The position numbers and the translations under genes were made by a program. 64,000 nt of DNA from Collinsella aerofaciens (GTDB taxonomy: Bacteria > Actinomycetota > Coriobacteriia > Coriobacteriales > Coriobacteriaceae): positions 38,546 through 102,545 of the forward strand of contig NZ_JAQLFP010000002.1 of assembly GCF_028207065.1 (NCBI RefSeq). The letters run 5' to 3'. Of the stretch, positions 24,129 to 32,794 are shown one piece after another. The notes below the pieces were generated by a model. That model worked only from the letters and a program-made list of their open reading frames with translations, made no database searches and was not told the origin of the DNA. Within the stretch, counting starts at the first letter, position 1. The number at the start of each line of letters is the position of its first letter.

Positions 24129-24176
24129 TCTCCTAAAGCGGGTGTCGACGGTTCGAATCCGCCCGGGGGCACCAGA
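24129..24176 (+). repeat. attR, 48-bp copy of the tRNA-Arg 3' half
   Basis: Identical to 10627-10674. It has no 5' half, so it is not a functional tRNA gene. The 191 bases between it and the integrase start (23938-24128) are AT-rich with no gene. Confidence 0.93.
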
Positions 24177-24184
24177 GATTTGTC

Positions 24185-24217
24185 GAGCCCGGTACCACCA
24201 CGGTGCCGGGCTCTTCT
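24185..24217 (+). terminator. Displaced terminator of the tRNA-Arg gene
   Basis: GAGCCCGGTACC (24185-24196) pairs with GGTGCCGGGCTC (24202-24213), one G-T pair, then TTCT. It lies 9 bases past attR, where the tRNA terminator would be before integration. Confidence 0.7.
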
Positions 24218-24231
24218 GGTCTAAGGGCAGG

Positions 24232-24305
24232 GTTCGAGCCGTCGACACCCGCGTCACCAATTTCCTGCGGGGGGGGGTTGAATTCGCCCGGGGGCACCAG
24301 AGATT
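24232..24305. repeat. tRNA-Arg relics outside attR
   Basis: GTTCGAGCCGTCGACACCCG at 24232-24251 is an inverted copy, one mismatch, of the tRNA segment CGGGTGTCGACGGTTCGAAC-type. GAATTCGCCCGGGGGCACCA at 24280-24299 is a direct copy of the 3' end, one mismatch, and continues CAGAGATT as at attR, exactly 125 bases further on. A run of nine or more G sits between them. Confidence 0.75.
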
Positions 24306-24309
24306 GATC

Positions 24310-24344
24310 GAGCCCGGTACACCGCCACGGTGCCGGGCTCTTCT
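24310..24344 (+). terminator. Second copy of the tRNA terminator
   Basis: GAGCCCGGTAC (24310-24320) pairs with the GGTGCCGGGCTC end (24329-24340), then TTCTGG. Near-duplicate of 24185-24217 and part of the same 125-bp duplication. Confidence 0.65.
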
Positions 24345-24357
24345 GGTTCATGCCATG

Positions 24358-24399
24358 TCAAAAATGAAGCGCCCGCTTGCTGGGGGAGCAAGCGGGCGC
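24358..24399 (-). terminator. Terminator of the leftward kinase operon
   Basis: 13-bp stem (24369-24381 with 24387-24399) followed on the minus strand by TTCATTTTTG. It lies 52 bases past the stop of the PASTA kinase gene. Confidence 0.9.
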
Positions 24400-24451
24400 C
24401 TGTGAGCGAATATGTTTGCGGCGAGAGCCGTAATGAGCGGTTGGGTGGCGA

Positions 24452-26407
24452 CTAGTTGGTCGTACCGGAATCGCCGCCCGTACCCGAACCCGAACCCGAG
24501 CCAGAAAGTGCAACCGTCAGCGTAATCGTGCTGTCGGTGGACTGCTTGCCGGTGGGGGAGACGCCCGTAACGGTGGCATCCTCGTTACCGCTCACGGGAT
24601 TGCCGTTCTGGTCACAGAAGCCAATGTTATAGAAACCGGCGTTGTTGAGCGCGGTAACGGCGGCGGAAATGCTCTTGCCGTATAGGTTGCCCGGGACGGA
24701 GGCCTTGCCGGACTTCTTGGCAATGACGACGGTAATCGTGGCGCCGGGCTTCTGCTTGCCGCTGGGGTTCCAGCTGATCACGGTGCCCTCGGTAACCGAG
24801 TCGTTCTCCTGGTAGCTCACGTCGACGCCAAAGCCTGCCATATCGAGGGCGTTGCGCGCCTGGGCCTCGGTCATGTCGGTCAGGTCGGGGACGGACGTGG
24901 TATCCGGGCCGCTCGAGACCTTGTACGAGATGGTCGTGCCCTTCTCGACTTCCTTGCCGGCGTCGGTGCCCTGCTCAAAGACCTGGCCTTCGTCGGCCTC
25001 GTTGGCCTCCTCGGTGGCGTTGCCCTTTAGGCCAACGCTTGCCAGTGCCGCCTCTGCCTGGTCCTTGGTTAGACCGACAAGCCGGGGAACCTCAACCTTC
25101 TCGGAGGGCTTGGGGCCCTTGGAGATCACCAGGTTCACCTTGGTGCCTTTGGGCTTCTTGGTGTTGCCGTTGGGGGTCTGCTCGGCAACCTTGCCCTCGT
25201 CGACATCGTCGTTATAGCTCTGGTCGATGGTGCCGACCTCAAGGCCTTCCTCCTTGATCAGCTCGACGGCAGTCTGCTGGTCCTTGCCCAGCACGTCGGG
25301 CACGGTGACCTGTTCGCCGCCAAAGAGTCCTGTGGCAAAGGCCACCACGATGCCGATGACGGCAACGGCTGCCACCACAGCGGCGATGATCTTGTTCTTG
25401 TTGGATTTGGGCTTTTCGACCTCGTAGGAGCCGGTGGAGCCCGAAACTGAGCTACGGGCGGTATTCTGGCCGCTCACGCCCGAGACGGGACGCACCATGG
25501 CGCGCGTCTGATCGGAAAGCTCGCGGGTCTTGGTGGCGCCCAGCTCACCGGGGGCACCGATGATGCGCGTGGGCTCCGAGACGTTGACGGCACGGCCGGA
25601 CAGGTAGCTGTTGAGCACTTGGCGCAGCTCGTCGGCCGTCTGGAAGCGGTTTGCCGGGTCCTTCTCCATGCACTTGAGGATGATGCGCTCCAAGTCGGCA
25701 TCGACGCCGGAGTTGATCTGGCTCGGCGGGATGGGCAGCTCGTTGACCTGCTTGAGCGCAACCGAGATGGCGTCGTCGCCGTCAAAGGGTACGCGGCCGG
25801 TGGCGCACTCGTACATGACGACACCCAGCGAGTAAATATCCGAGGTGGGGCCGAGGTCCTGGCCGCGGGTCTGCTCGGGGCTTACATAGTGGGCGGTGCC
25901 CAGCACGTTGTTATCCTGCGTGAGATGGCTGTTCTTGGCGCGTGCGATGCCAAAATCCATTACCTTGATGTTGCCGTCGGGCAGCACCATGATGTTTTGC
26001 GGCTTAATGTCGCGGTGGATGATCTCGTGCTTGTGTGCGACCGAAAGCGCGGAGCTGATCTGCGAGCCGATCTGCGCGACCTTCTTGGGATCGAGGGCGC
26101 CGTGGCTCTTGATGCCGCTTTTAAGGTCGGTACCGCGCAGGTACTCCATGACGATGTAATAGGTGTCGCCGTCCTTGCCCCAGTCGTAGACGCCCACGAT
26201 ATAGGGGGAGGACAGGCCGGCCGCTGCCTGGGCCTCCTGCTTAAAGCGGGCGGCGAAGGTGGCGTCGCCGGCATACTGCGGCAGCATGATCTTGACGGCA
26301 ACCGTGCGGTCGAGGACCTGATCCTGTGCACGGAAGACGGTCGCCATGCCGCCCGTTCCCACCTTATCCTTGAGGAGGTATCTTCCCCCGAGGACCCTCT
26401 GTTCCAT
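24452..26407 (-). CDS. PASTA-domain Ser/Thr protein kinase (PknB/StkP type)
   Basis: A 651-residue protein. Kinase domain about 9-275: glycine loop VGTGGMATVF, ATP Lys in VAVKIMLPQ, catalytic HRDIKPQN, DFG in KVMDFGIAR, and GTAHYVSPEQ. One membrane helix at about 338-358 (IIAAVVAAVAVIGIVVAFAT). Outside, four PASTA repeats from about 365 (VPDVLGKDQQTAVELIKEEG; VPRLVGLTKDQAEAALASVG; VPDLTDMTEAQARNALDMAG; VPGNLYGKSISAAVTALNNA), then a Gly/Ser tail. It senses cell-wall fragments and phosphorylates division and wall-synthesis proteins. ATG 26407 has TAGGAG just upstream; an earlier in-frame ATG (26422) is less likely. Last gene of the operon. Confidence 0.96.
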   Translation of the reverse strand: MEQRVLGGRYLLKDKVGTGGMATVFRAQDQVLDRTVAVKIMLPQYAGDATFAARFKQEAQAAAGLSSPYIVGVYDWGKDGDTYYIVMEYLRGTDLKSGIKSHGALDPKKVAQIGSQISSALSVAHKHEIIHRDIKPQNIMVLPDGNIKVMDFGIARAKNSHLTQDNNVLGTAHYVSPEQTRGQDLGPTSDIYSLGVVMYECATGRVPFDGDDAISVALKQVNELPIPPSQINSGVDADLERIILKCMEKDPANRFQTADELRQVLNSYLSGRAVNVSEPTRIIGAPGELGATKTRELSDQTRAMVRPVSGVSGQNTARSSVSGSTGSYEVEKPKSNKNKIIAAVVAAVAVIGIVVAFATGLFGGEQVTVPDVLGKDQQTAVELIKEEGLEVGTIDQSYNDDVDEGKVAEQTPNGNTKKPKGTKVNLVISKGPKPSEKVEVPRLVGLTKDQAEAALASVGLKGNATEEANEADEGQVFEQGTDAGKEVEKGTTISYKVSSGPDTTSVPDLTDMTEAQARNALDMAGFGVDVSYQENDSVTEGTVISWNPSGKQKPGATITVVIAKKSGKASVPGNLYGKSISAAVTALNNAGFYNIGFCDQNGNPVSGNEDATVTGVSPTGKQSTDSTITLTVALSGSGSGSGTGGDSGTTN

Positions 26408-26539
26408 TCCTGCTCCTAACATAACTATTCGCTCAACGATGTGTGTAGTACCAAATGTGTGGCCGCTGGGGCCGTGTGGCGCGTTGCCGCTAGCTCATCG
26501 GCCGCGGCGTGCCCCAAGTATCCTCTTTGATCACGGGCA

Positions 26540-29410
26540 TCACGCTCCCTGTGCGGCGAGAGCCGCGGTCAGGACGATGCCGGCAATCTTGGCTGCCTTG
26601 ACGTCGTGTTTGTCGAAATCCTCCAGGGCCACCGAGATGGCAACCGTGGGTGAATCGTAAGGTGCAAAGCCAACAAACATAGAGTTGACGTTGGTGCCGC
26701 CGGTCTCGGCCGAGCCAGTCTTGCCGGCGACCTTGACGCCGGGGATTTGGGCATCGGTGCCGGTGCCGGACTGGACGACGGCAAGCATGGCCTGCTTGAC
26801 CTGGTCGGCCGTGGCAGAGCTGACGGCCTGACCCAGCGAGCGGGACTGCGTGGTCTTGACCACGGTTCCGTCCGGGGCGAGTACCTGGGCTACAAAGTAC
26901 GGGTCCATGACCACGCCGCTGTTAGCGATGGCGGCGGCAATCACGGCGTTTTGCATGACGGTGGTCTGCGGGCCGGGCGTGTGGTCCATGCCGACAGGCT
27001 GGCCGGCGCCGGCCCAGGCGGTCTCCCACTCGGTCATGAGCGACGGGTCGGCCATGATGGAGGCCGCGGAGGTCAGGTCCTGGCCGAGCTTTTGGCCGTA
27101 GCCAAAGGCGTTGGCAAACTGCACGAGCGTGTTTGCGCCAACTTCGTTTGCCACCTGGCCAAAGACGACGTTGGAGGACACGGCAAAGGCCTGCTGCAGG
27201 CTGATGGTGCCGTAGCTCTCGTTGGCATAGTTGGTGACCGGTGCGTTGCCGATGTCCATGGAGCCGGGCGCCTGGTAGGTGCTGGTAAGGCTGGCGGTAC
27301 CGGTCTCGAGTGCCGCGGAAAGCGTAACGACCTTAAACGTTGAGCCCGGCGTGTACAGCGCGTCCATGGCGCGATTGTACATGGAGCCGTCCTCGCCGCC
27401 GCCCGTCTGCAGCAGGGCATCGATGTTGGTGTTGTCGTAGGTGGGCGAGCTGGCACATGCGAGTACCGCGCCGGTACGCGGGTCGATGACCACTACAGCG
27501 CCCTTAAAGCCCTTGAGTGCCTGCTCGGCCGCCGTCTGGATGCGCGAGTCGATGGTGAGCTTGGCGGTGTTGCCCGGCTGGGTCTGGCCCGCGAGCGACG
27601 CGATGGCGTTGTTCCAGCTGGAGTAGTCCTTAGAACCGGTGAGCGTGTCGTTCATGACGCTCTCGATGGCGGTGGTGCCATACTGCTGGCTCACGTAGCC
27701 AACCACGTGCGCTGCCAGGTTACCGTTGGGGTAGGAGCGTACGTAGGTGCCGTCCTCCTGCTGCAGCGACTCGGCCAGCGTCACGCCGTCGGACGTGATG
27801 ATGGAGCCGCGCTGGATGTACTTGGAGCGGGCGATGGTGTGGTTGTTGGTCGGCATGTCCTGATAGTCCTTGGCCTTAATGACCTGGACATAGGTGAGGT
27901 TGCCGATAAGGATGGCGAACAGCGCCGTAAAGGCGAGCACCGCACGGGTTAGACGGTTGGCGAGCGCAACGCGGCCGAGCACACCGGATTCAGGCGTGTC
28001 GAGCAGGCGACGGCGCATGCGCGAGCCGACGGAATGGCTGCCGCTGCCGTAGGAAGACGAGGTGGCTAAGCGCGTGCCCGTCGGGGCGGCGGCAGATGCG
28101 ACCTGATCATCGGTGATGGCGGCCATAGTGCCGGTGCCGGTAAGCTCGGCCTCGCGTCCGGTCGCTTCGTCACCGGCGCGCAGCAGGAGCGCGACGATGA
28201 TAAAGCTTGCCAGCAGCGAGGAGCCGCCCTGGCTCATAAAGGGTAGGGTGACGCCGGTCAGCGGGATCAGGCGGGTAACGCCGCCCACGATTAAAAAGGC
28301 CTGGAAGCTGATGGCGGCCGTAAGGCCCGTGGCACTAAAGGCGGCGAGGTCGGATTTAGCGCGGGCAGCCGTGGTGAGGCCACGCACGGCAAAGAGCATA
28401 AACAGGATGAGCACGGCGCCGCCGCCCAAAAGGCCCATCTCCTCGCCGATGGCCGAGAAGATAAAGTCGGACTCGACGACAGGGATGTTGTTGGCCATGC
28501 CGTTGCCGATACCAACACCGACCAGACCGCCATCGGCAAGCGAGAAGAGCGACTGGACGATCTGGTAGCCCTGGCCCTGGGCGTCCTTAAACGGATCGAC
28601 CCAAACCTGGAAACGCACCTGAACGTGAGACAGGAACTTGTAGGCGCCCACGGCTCCAACGGCTAAGAGCGCAAGGCCGATAACGACATACGAGAATCGT
28701 CCCGTGGCAACGTAGAGCATCAGCAAGAAGATGGTGTAGAACAGCACGGCCGAACCCAGATCGCGTTCGAAGACGACGACGAGCAGGCACACACCCCACA
28801 CGGCAAACAGCGGCAGCAGCAGTCGCAGGCGAGGGATCTTAAAGCCCAGGATCTTGCGGTTGGAGATGGAGAGCAGCTCGCGGTTCTCGGCCAGGTACCC
28901 GGCCAGGAACAGCACGATAAAGACTTTGGCGAACTCGCCGGGCTGGATGGTAAAGCCTGCGATGCGAATCCACAGCTTGGAGCCCGAGATCGTGGTGCCG
29001 ATAAAGATAGGCAGCATCAGCAGAATGATGCCGATAATGCCAAAGGTGTACTTGTAGCGCATGACCACGTCGAGGTTCTTAACCAACGCGAGCGTTCCCA
29101 CCATCAGGGCCACCGAGACAAACAGGATGATGAGCTGTGAGATGGCGAGAGCGGGGGCGAGACGCGTCACAAACGTGATGCCGATGCCCGAAAGCACAAA
29201 GACAATGGGTAGGATAGCGGGGTCGGCACCGGGCGCCAAGATGCGCACGGCAATGTGGGCCGCGGCAAAGGCGGCAAAGAGGCCGATCGGTACGGCGAGC
29301 GTCTCAAAGGAGATGGCAGCGCCCGCGGTGAGGACGTACATCGCATACAGCAGGATGACGGGGAACGCCGAGGCGATGAGCAAGAGCAGCTCGGTGTTGC
29401 GGCGACTCAT
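26540..29410 (-). CDS. FtsW/RodA - penicillin-binding protein fusion
   Basis: A 956-residue protein joining two normally separate partners. Residues about 1-420 are a SEDS glycosyltransferase with about ten membrane helices (IAGFTIQPGEFAKVFIVLFL, VVFERDLGSAVLFYT, GVTLPFMSQGGSSLLASFII). After a linker and another membrane helix (about 480-510) comes a class B PBP transpeptidase with its three motifs: STFK near 687, SSN near 744 and KTG near 895. In mycobacteria rodA and pbpA are adjacent in the same gene order; here they are one chain, so both activities are fixed one-to-one. ATG 29410 is favoured over GTG 29419 by GGGAG eight bases upstream. The fused state is certain; in vivo role is inferred. 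Confidence 0.95.
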   Translation of the reverse strand: MSRRNTELLLLIASAFPVILLYAMYVLTAGAAISFETLAVPIGLFAAFAAAHIAVRILAPGADPAILPIVFVLSGIGITFVTRLAPALAISQLIILFVSVALMVGTLALVKNLDVVMRYKYTFGIIGIILLMLPIFIGTTISGSKLWIRIAGFTIQPGEFAKVFIVLFLAGYLAENRELLSISNRKILGFKIPRLRLLLPLFAVWGVCLLVVVFERDLGSAVLFYTIFLLMLYVATGRFSYVVIGLALLAVGAVGAYKFLSHVQVRFQVWVDPFKDAQGQGYQIVQSLFSLADGGLVGVGIGNGMANNIPVVESDFIFSAIGEEMGLLGGGAVLILFMLFAVRGLTTAARAKSDLAAFSATGLTAAISFQAFLIVGGVTRLIPLTGVTLPFMSQGGSSLLASFIIVALLLRAGDEATGREAELTGTGTMAAITDDQVASAAAPTGTRLATSSSYGSGSHSVGSRMRRRLLDTPESGVLGRVALANRLTRAVLAFTALFAILIGNLTYVQVIKAKDYQDMPTNNHTIARSKYIQRGSIITSDGVTLAESLQQEDGTYVRSYPNGNLAAHVVGYVSQQYGTTAIESVMNDTLTGSKDYSSWNNAIASLAGQTQPGNTAKLTIDSRIQTAAEQALKGFKGAVVVIDPRTGAVLACASSPTYDNTNIDALLQTGGGEDGSMYNRAMDALYTPGSTFKVVTLSAALETGTASLTSTYQAPGSMDIGNAPVTNYANESYGTISLQQAFAVSSNVVFGQVANEVGANTLVQFANAFGYGQKLGQDLTSAASIMADPSLMTEWETAWAGAGQPVGMDHTPGPQTTVMQNAVIAAAIANSGVVMDPYFVAQVLAPDGTVVKTTQSRSLGQAVSSATADQVKQAMLAVVQSGTGTDAQIPGVKVAGKTGSAETGGTNVNSMFVGFAPYDSPTVAISVALEDFDKHDVKAAKIAGIVLTAALAAQGA

Positions 29411-29426
29411 AAGCGGCACTCCCTTT

Positions 29427-31361
29427 CTAATTCTTATCGGAGGCTTCGGCCTCGGCGGACTGTTCGGCGGTTTTCTCGGAATCCGATTCGGAGGTCGATC
29501 CCTGATTGGTGTTGTCGCGAATCGTTTGCGCGTCGATCACCTGGCGGGTCTGCTCCTCGTCGATCTGGTGGCGGTACTTGGATATCGTGTCCTGCGCATC
29601 GTCGACACTTGTTTGCGGAATGCCCGCCTTGAGGCGGTTTTGCGTGTCTTCGGGCAGGTCGGACAGCTTAATGCTGGTTTCGCTTTCGAGCCAGTGGAGC
29701 TTGAGTCCGAGCGGCTTGCCGGGCAGGCCGCGCCAAACGGCGACATTGCCCTGGTAGGTACCCAGGTAGTACGAGCCGGTGACACCCGTGTAGGCCCAGA
29801 TGCCAGCTGCCAGCACAAAGACGAGGGCCAGGATGGCGGCGATAGTAATGTTGCGGCGACGCACGCGCTGCGCCTCGCGCATAACGCCATCGTCGACCAG
29901 GTCAACGACTACTACGGTCACGTTGTCGTGGCCGCCGGCGGCAAGCGCCGCGTCCACTAGGTTGTCGACGCAGATTTGCGCGGTTGAGGACTGCGTGGCG
30001 ATGTTCTCGATATCGCTATCGGGAATCATGCTCGAAAGGCCGTCGGAGCACAGGATCAGGCGGTCGCCTTCCTCGATATGCAGAGTGAAGTGGTCGGCAT
30101 ACATGGCGGGGTCCGAGCCCAGCGCACGGGTGATGACCGAACGGTTGGGGTGGACGCGAGCCTCGTCTGCCGTGATCTCGCCGGCGTCCACGAGCTCCTC
30201 CACGTAGGAGTGGTCGCGGGTCACGCGGATGAGCGTGCCCTCGTGGAGCAGGTAGGCGCGAGAGTCACCCACGTGGGCGATGGCGAGCGTGTCGTTTTCG
30301 ATATAGGCGCAGGTGGCCGTGCAGCCCATGCCGGGCTTGCCTAGGCCGTTCAGGGCCGCCTCGATTACGGCGGCGTTGGCTGCCTCGACGGCTGCGGCCA
30401 GGCGTGCTGCGTCGGCGGACTGCGGGGCCGTCTTGGCAATAGTCTCGACGGCGATGGAAGAGGCTACCTCGCCGGCGGCGTGACCGCCCATGCCGTCGCA
30501 TACGCAAAAGAGCGGCGACTGCACCAGGTAGGAATCCTCATTGTGCGGGCGCACACAGCCAACGTCGGAGCGGGCGCCCCACATGAGTTGCGTGGTGGTG
30601 CCGGCATCATAGGTCGAGTCGGTCTCGATGCGCTCCTCGGTCAGGGGCTCAAAGCTCATGGTCGAGCCGGGGTCTTTGAGCTTGGCCTCAACGGCGGCAA
30701 CGTCGATCTCGGCTGTGTCACCGGGAGAGACGGTGTCGGTCTCGGCGCTTGATTCGGAATCGCCGGTGTCCGGGGAGCCGGGCTCCTCGGACGCGCGGGC
30801 GGTCGACTCGTCGTCTTGCGGGCTGACGTCTATAGGCTCGGGTGTCGCAAAGTGCGACGGCGCGGGCGTGCTTTGCGACTGGGCGGCGGGCTCGGCCACG
30901 GTATCGGACTCGCTTGCGGGCGCAGGCTGCGGGGCCTTGGGTGCAGGGCCGTTCTCGGGGGATGGCCCCGCTTCGGGCGCCGGCGTAGACACGGGCGCAA
31001 CCTCGGATGCCGGGGCTATGGGAAACGCCGGCGCGGCGGGCTCGGGTGCCGCAAACACCGCAGCGCTCTCGTTGATTGCCGCGGCGACGGGCTCTGCAAA
31101 GTGAGCTGGCGCCGAGGTTGCTTCGGGCGCTGTGGGCTGTTCCGCAGCATGTGCGCCGATGGGCGCCGCTACGGCATCCGCTTCGTCCTCGTTATCGGCG
31201 AGATCCGAAATATCATGCGTTACATGCGAAAGAGGCAGGGAGAACACGGTGTCCTCGGGTTCCACGGGTGCGGAGCCCGCCGGAGCGGCGTGGGCCGGCG
31301 CAGCTGTGGCGGCAGCCGGTGCCTCGGTCATAGTCGCGGACTTGTTCTCCTCGTCGATCAT
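29427..31361 (-). CDS. PP2C-type Ser/Thr phosphatase with long disordered N-terminus
   Basis: A 644-residue protein. Residues 1-250 are Ala/Pro/Glu/Ser-rich with no fold expected. The PP2C domain starts near 262 (SDVGCVRPHNEDSYLV) and has metal and catalytic motifs CDGMGGHAAG, AHVGDSRAYL, ILCSDGLSSM and GGHDNVTVVVV. One membrane helix near 505 (ITIAAILALVFVLAAGIWAY) is followed by an outer segment of about 120 residues. It would reverse PknB-type phosphorylation, like mycobacterial PstP. The N-terminal extension is far longer than in PstP (usual total about 510). It starts in a 4-base overlap with the FHA gene. Confidence 0.93.
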   Translation of the reverse strand: MIDEENKSATMTEAPAAATAAPAHAAPAGSAPVEPEDTVFSLPLSHVTHDISDLADNEDEADAVAAPIGAHAAEQPTAPEATSAPAHFAEPVAAAINESAAVFAAPEPAAPAFPIAPASEVAPVSTPAPEAGPSPENGPAPKAPQPAPASESDTVAEPAAQSQSTPAPSHFATPEPIDVSPQDDESTARASEEPGSPDTGDSESSAETDTVSPGDTAEIDVAAVEAKLKDPGSTMSFEPLTEERIETDSTYDAGTTTQLMWGARSDVGCVRPHNEDSYLVQSPLFCVCDGMGGHAAGEVASSIAVETIAKTAPQSADAARLAAAVEAANAAVIEAALNGLGKPGMGCTATCAYIENDTLAIAHVGDSRAYLLHEGTLIRVTRDHSYVEELVDAGEITADEARVHPNRSVITRALGSDPAMYADHFTLHIEEGDRLILCSDGLSSMIPDSDIENIATQSSTAQICVDNLVDAALAAGGHDNVTVVVVDLVDDGVMREAQRVRRRNITIAAILALVFVLAAGIWAYTGVTGSYYLGTYQGNVAVWRGLPGKPLGLKLHWLESETSIKLSDLPEDTQNRLKAGIPQTSVDDAQDTISKYRHQIDEEQTRQVIDAQTIRDNTNQGSTSESDSEKTAEQSAEAEASDKN

Positions 31362-31774
31362 CGACGGTTCACCTTCATGACCACATCGCCGATCTGGACT
31401 TCGTCGCCCTCGCGCAGCGTTGCGGGCTCCACAAGCTGGCGGCCGTTGACGAGCGTGCCGTTAAGCGAGTTGAGGTCCTCGATGATGAGCGCCGGGCCCT
31501 GCAGCGAAAAGCGCGCATGCGAGGCCGAGACGAATGGTTCGTTGATGCAGATGTCCGAAGATGGCGAGCGACCGACGATGACGGGGCCGAGCATGTCTAC
31601 GTGGATGCCGCGGATACCGCGCGGACCCTTGTCCACATCGATCGTCCAGATAGCCGAGTCGCGACGCTGCCCGCGCACAAGTCCCACGCCGGTCTTCATG
31701 ACGGCGAACAGGAAGATATAGAGCAGGGCGACCAGGACGATGCGGCCTGCAAAAAGGACGATATCGATGTTCAT
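31358..31774 (-). CDS. FhaB-like FHA domain protein with membrane anchor
   Basis: A 138-residue protein: N-terminal membrane helix (IVLFAGRIVLVALLYIFLFA), then an FHA domain from about 60 (VIVGRSPSSDICI, SASHARFSL, LNSLNGTLVNG), the phosphothreonine-binding signature GR-S-H-N. The FhaB/FipA counterpart in actinobacteria links kinases to division. It lies 6 bases after the FhaA-like gene. Confidence 0.92.
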   Translation of the reverse strand: MNIDIVLFAGRIVLVALLYIFLFAVMKTGVGLVRGQRRDSAIWTIDVDKGPRGIRGIHVDMLGPVIVGRSPSSDICINEPFVSASHARFSLQGPALIIEDLNSLNGTLVNGRQLVEPATLREGDEVQIGDVVMKVNRR

Positions 31775-31780
31775 AAGAGA

Positions 31781-32794
31781 CTATCCCCTAAATTCAAAGG
31801 TGCTCAGGCCAAACGTCAGCAGATCGCCGTTGCGCAGCGGGCAGCGCGTAATGCGGCGGTTGTTGACGAGCGTGCCGTTGGTGGAATTGAGGTCCTCGAT
31901 CGACCAATCCGAGCCCGTAAAGGTGAGCTGGGCGTGGCGGCGCGACACGTTGGGGTCGCGCAGGGCAATATCGGAAACTGAGCGCTCGCGACCGATAGTC
32001 ACCTGTGCGGAGGTGATGCTATGGCTCTCGCCGCTCACGACGTCGACGAGCTGGGCGAGCGGGCGCTGTGGGGCGCGAGTGCTCGCCATGTTGGAGGCGA
32101 TGCCGGCTGCGGCGCCTAGGCCCACGGCGGCACCGGTCGCGGCGGCTCCGCCCATGCCGGCAAGCGCGTCGCGCGAGACGGTCTGCGGCACCGGGATGGG
32201 TGCGGCGGCGGGGTCGGGGACGCTAGGCGCGAAGGGATCTGCTACGGCAAGCGGGTCAGGAGCGGCGGCGCGAGGCGTCGGCTGCTGCTGGGGCATGGCG
32301 GCGGGGCGCTGCGGCTGCGGGGCAGCAAACTGCTGCTGGCCGGCGCGCGGGGCGCTGGCGGCACGGCTTGCCGCGGAGTTGTTTTGGCCCAGACCGTTTT
32401 GATAGGCGCGCTCTTCTTCGTACAGGCGGCCGAGCGTGGGGGCATCGACGTTCTCGGCAAAGACCGAGAACTTGCCGGCGCGCAGCTGCGGATCGATCAT
32501 AAAGCGCACGAGGGGCTCGCCGACAAAGACATAACGGCGCTTTTCGGCCTGCGCCTTCACAAACTCGCGGACCTCGCGCGAAAGCTCGGGGTAGAACGGG
32601 GCGAGCATGGGATCGTCGTCGGCGGCGATCAGGATGGTATAGAGTGCCGGCGCCGTGTTGACGCCATTGATCACCAGAGTCTGATCCTCCATGTCGCGAG
32701 CGGCCTGCTTGGCAAGCTTCTTAAAGGAGAACGGGGCACGGGTGGCACCGAAGATGCCGGCCACGTGGTCCTCGAAGATGTTCAGGAAGTTCAC
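31781..32794 (-). CDS. FhaA-like protein (DUF3662 plus FHA)
   Basis: A 337-residue protein starting at GTG 32794 in a 4-base overlap with the kinase gene. Residues 1-125 are the DUF3662 domain (MNFLNIFEDHVAGIFGATRA start). A Pro/Ala/Gln-rich linker follows to about 225, and the FHA domain ends the protein (VTIGRERSVSDIAL, SRRHAQLTF, LNSTNGTLVNN). FhaA binds phosphorylated MviN/MurJ-type partners in mycobacteria. Confidence 0.92.
   Translation of the reverse strand: MNFLNIFEDHVAGIFGATRAPFSFKKLAKQAARDMEDQTLVINGVNTAPALYTILIAADDDPMLAPFYPELSREVREFVKAQAEKRRYVFVGEPLVRFMIDPQLRAGKFSVFAENVDAPTLGRLYEEERAYQNGLGQNNSAASRAASAPRAGQQQFAAPQPQRPAAMPQQQPTPRAAAPDPLAVADPFAPSVPDPAAAPIPVPQTVSRDALAGMGGAAATGAAVGLGAAAGIASNMASTRAPQRPLAQLVDVVSGESHSITSAQVTIGRERSVSDIALRDPNVSRRHAQLTFTGSDWSIEDLNSTNGTLVNNRRITRCPLRNGDLLTFGLSTFEFRG

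Larger units (their letters stand above)
10627..24176. mobile_element. Integrative mobilizable element in tRNA-Arg(CCU), about 13.5 kb
   Basis: Bounded by 48-bp identical repeats. The left copy keeps the tRNA functional; the right copy is the displaced native 3' end, still followed by a terminator. Contents, left to right: noncoding repeat region, XRE regulator, surface protein, lipoprotein, probable oriT, mobC (frameshifted), relaxase, small membrane peptide gene, attenuator plus three metallophosphoesterase genes, a coiled-coil protein, two DNA-binding proteins and a tyrosine integrase next to the right end. No type IV secretion, coupling-protein or replication gene was seen, so transfer would rely on a helper element. 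Boundaries are read directly; mobility is inferred. Confidence 0.92.

Noticed and set aside
24129..24176. Second tRNA-Arg gene
   Set aside because: Only the 3' half is present; there is no acceptor 5' strand or D arm, so it is the att repeat.
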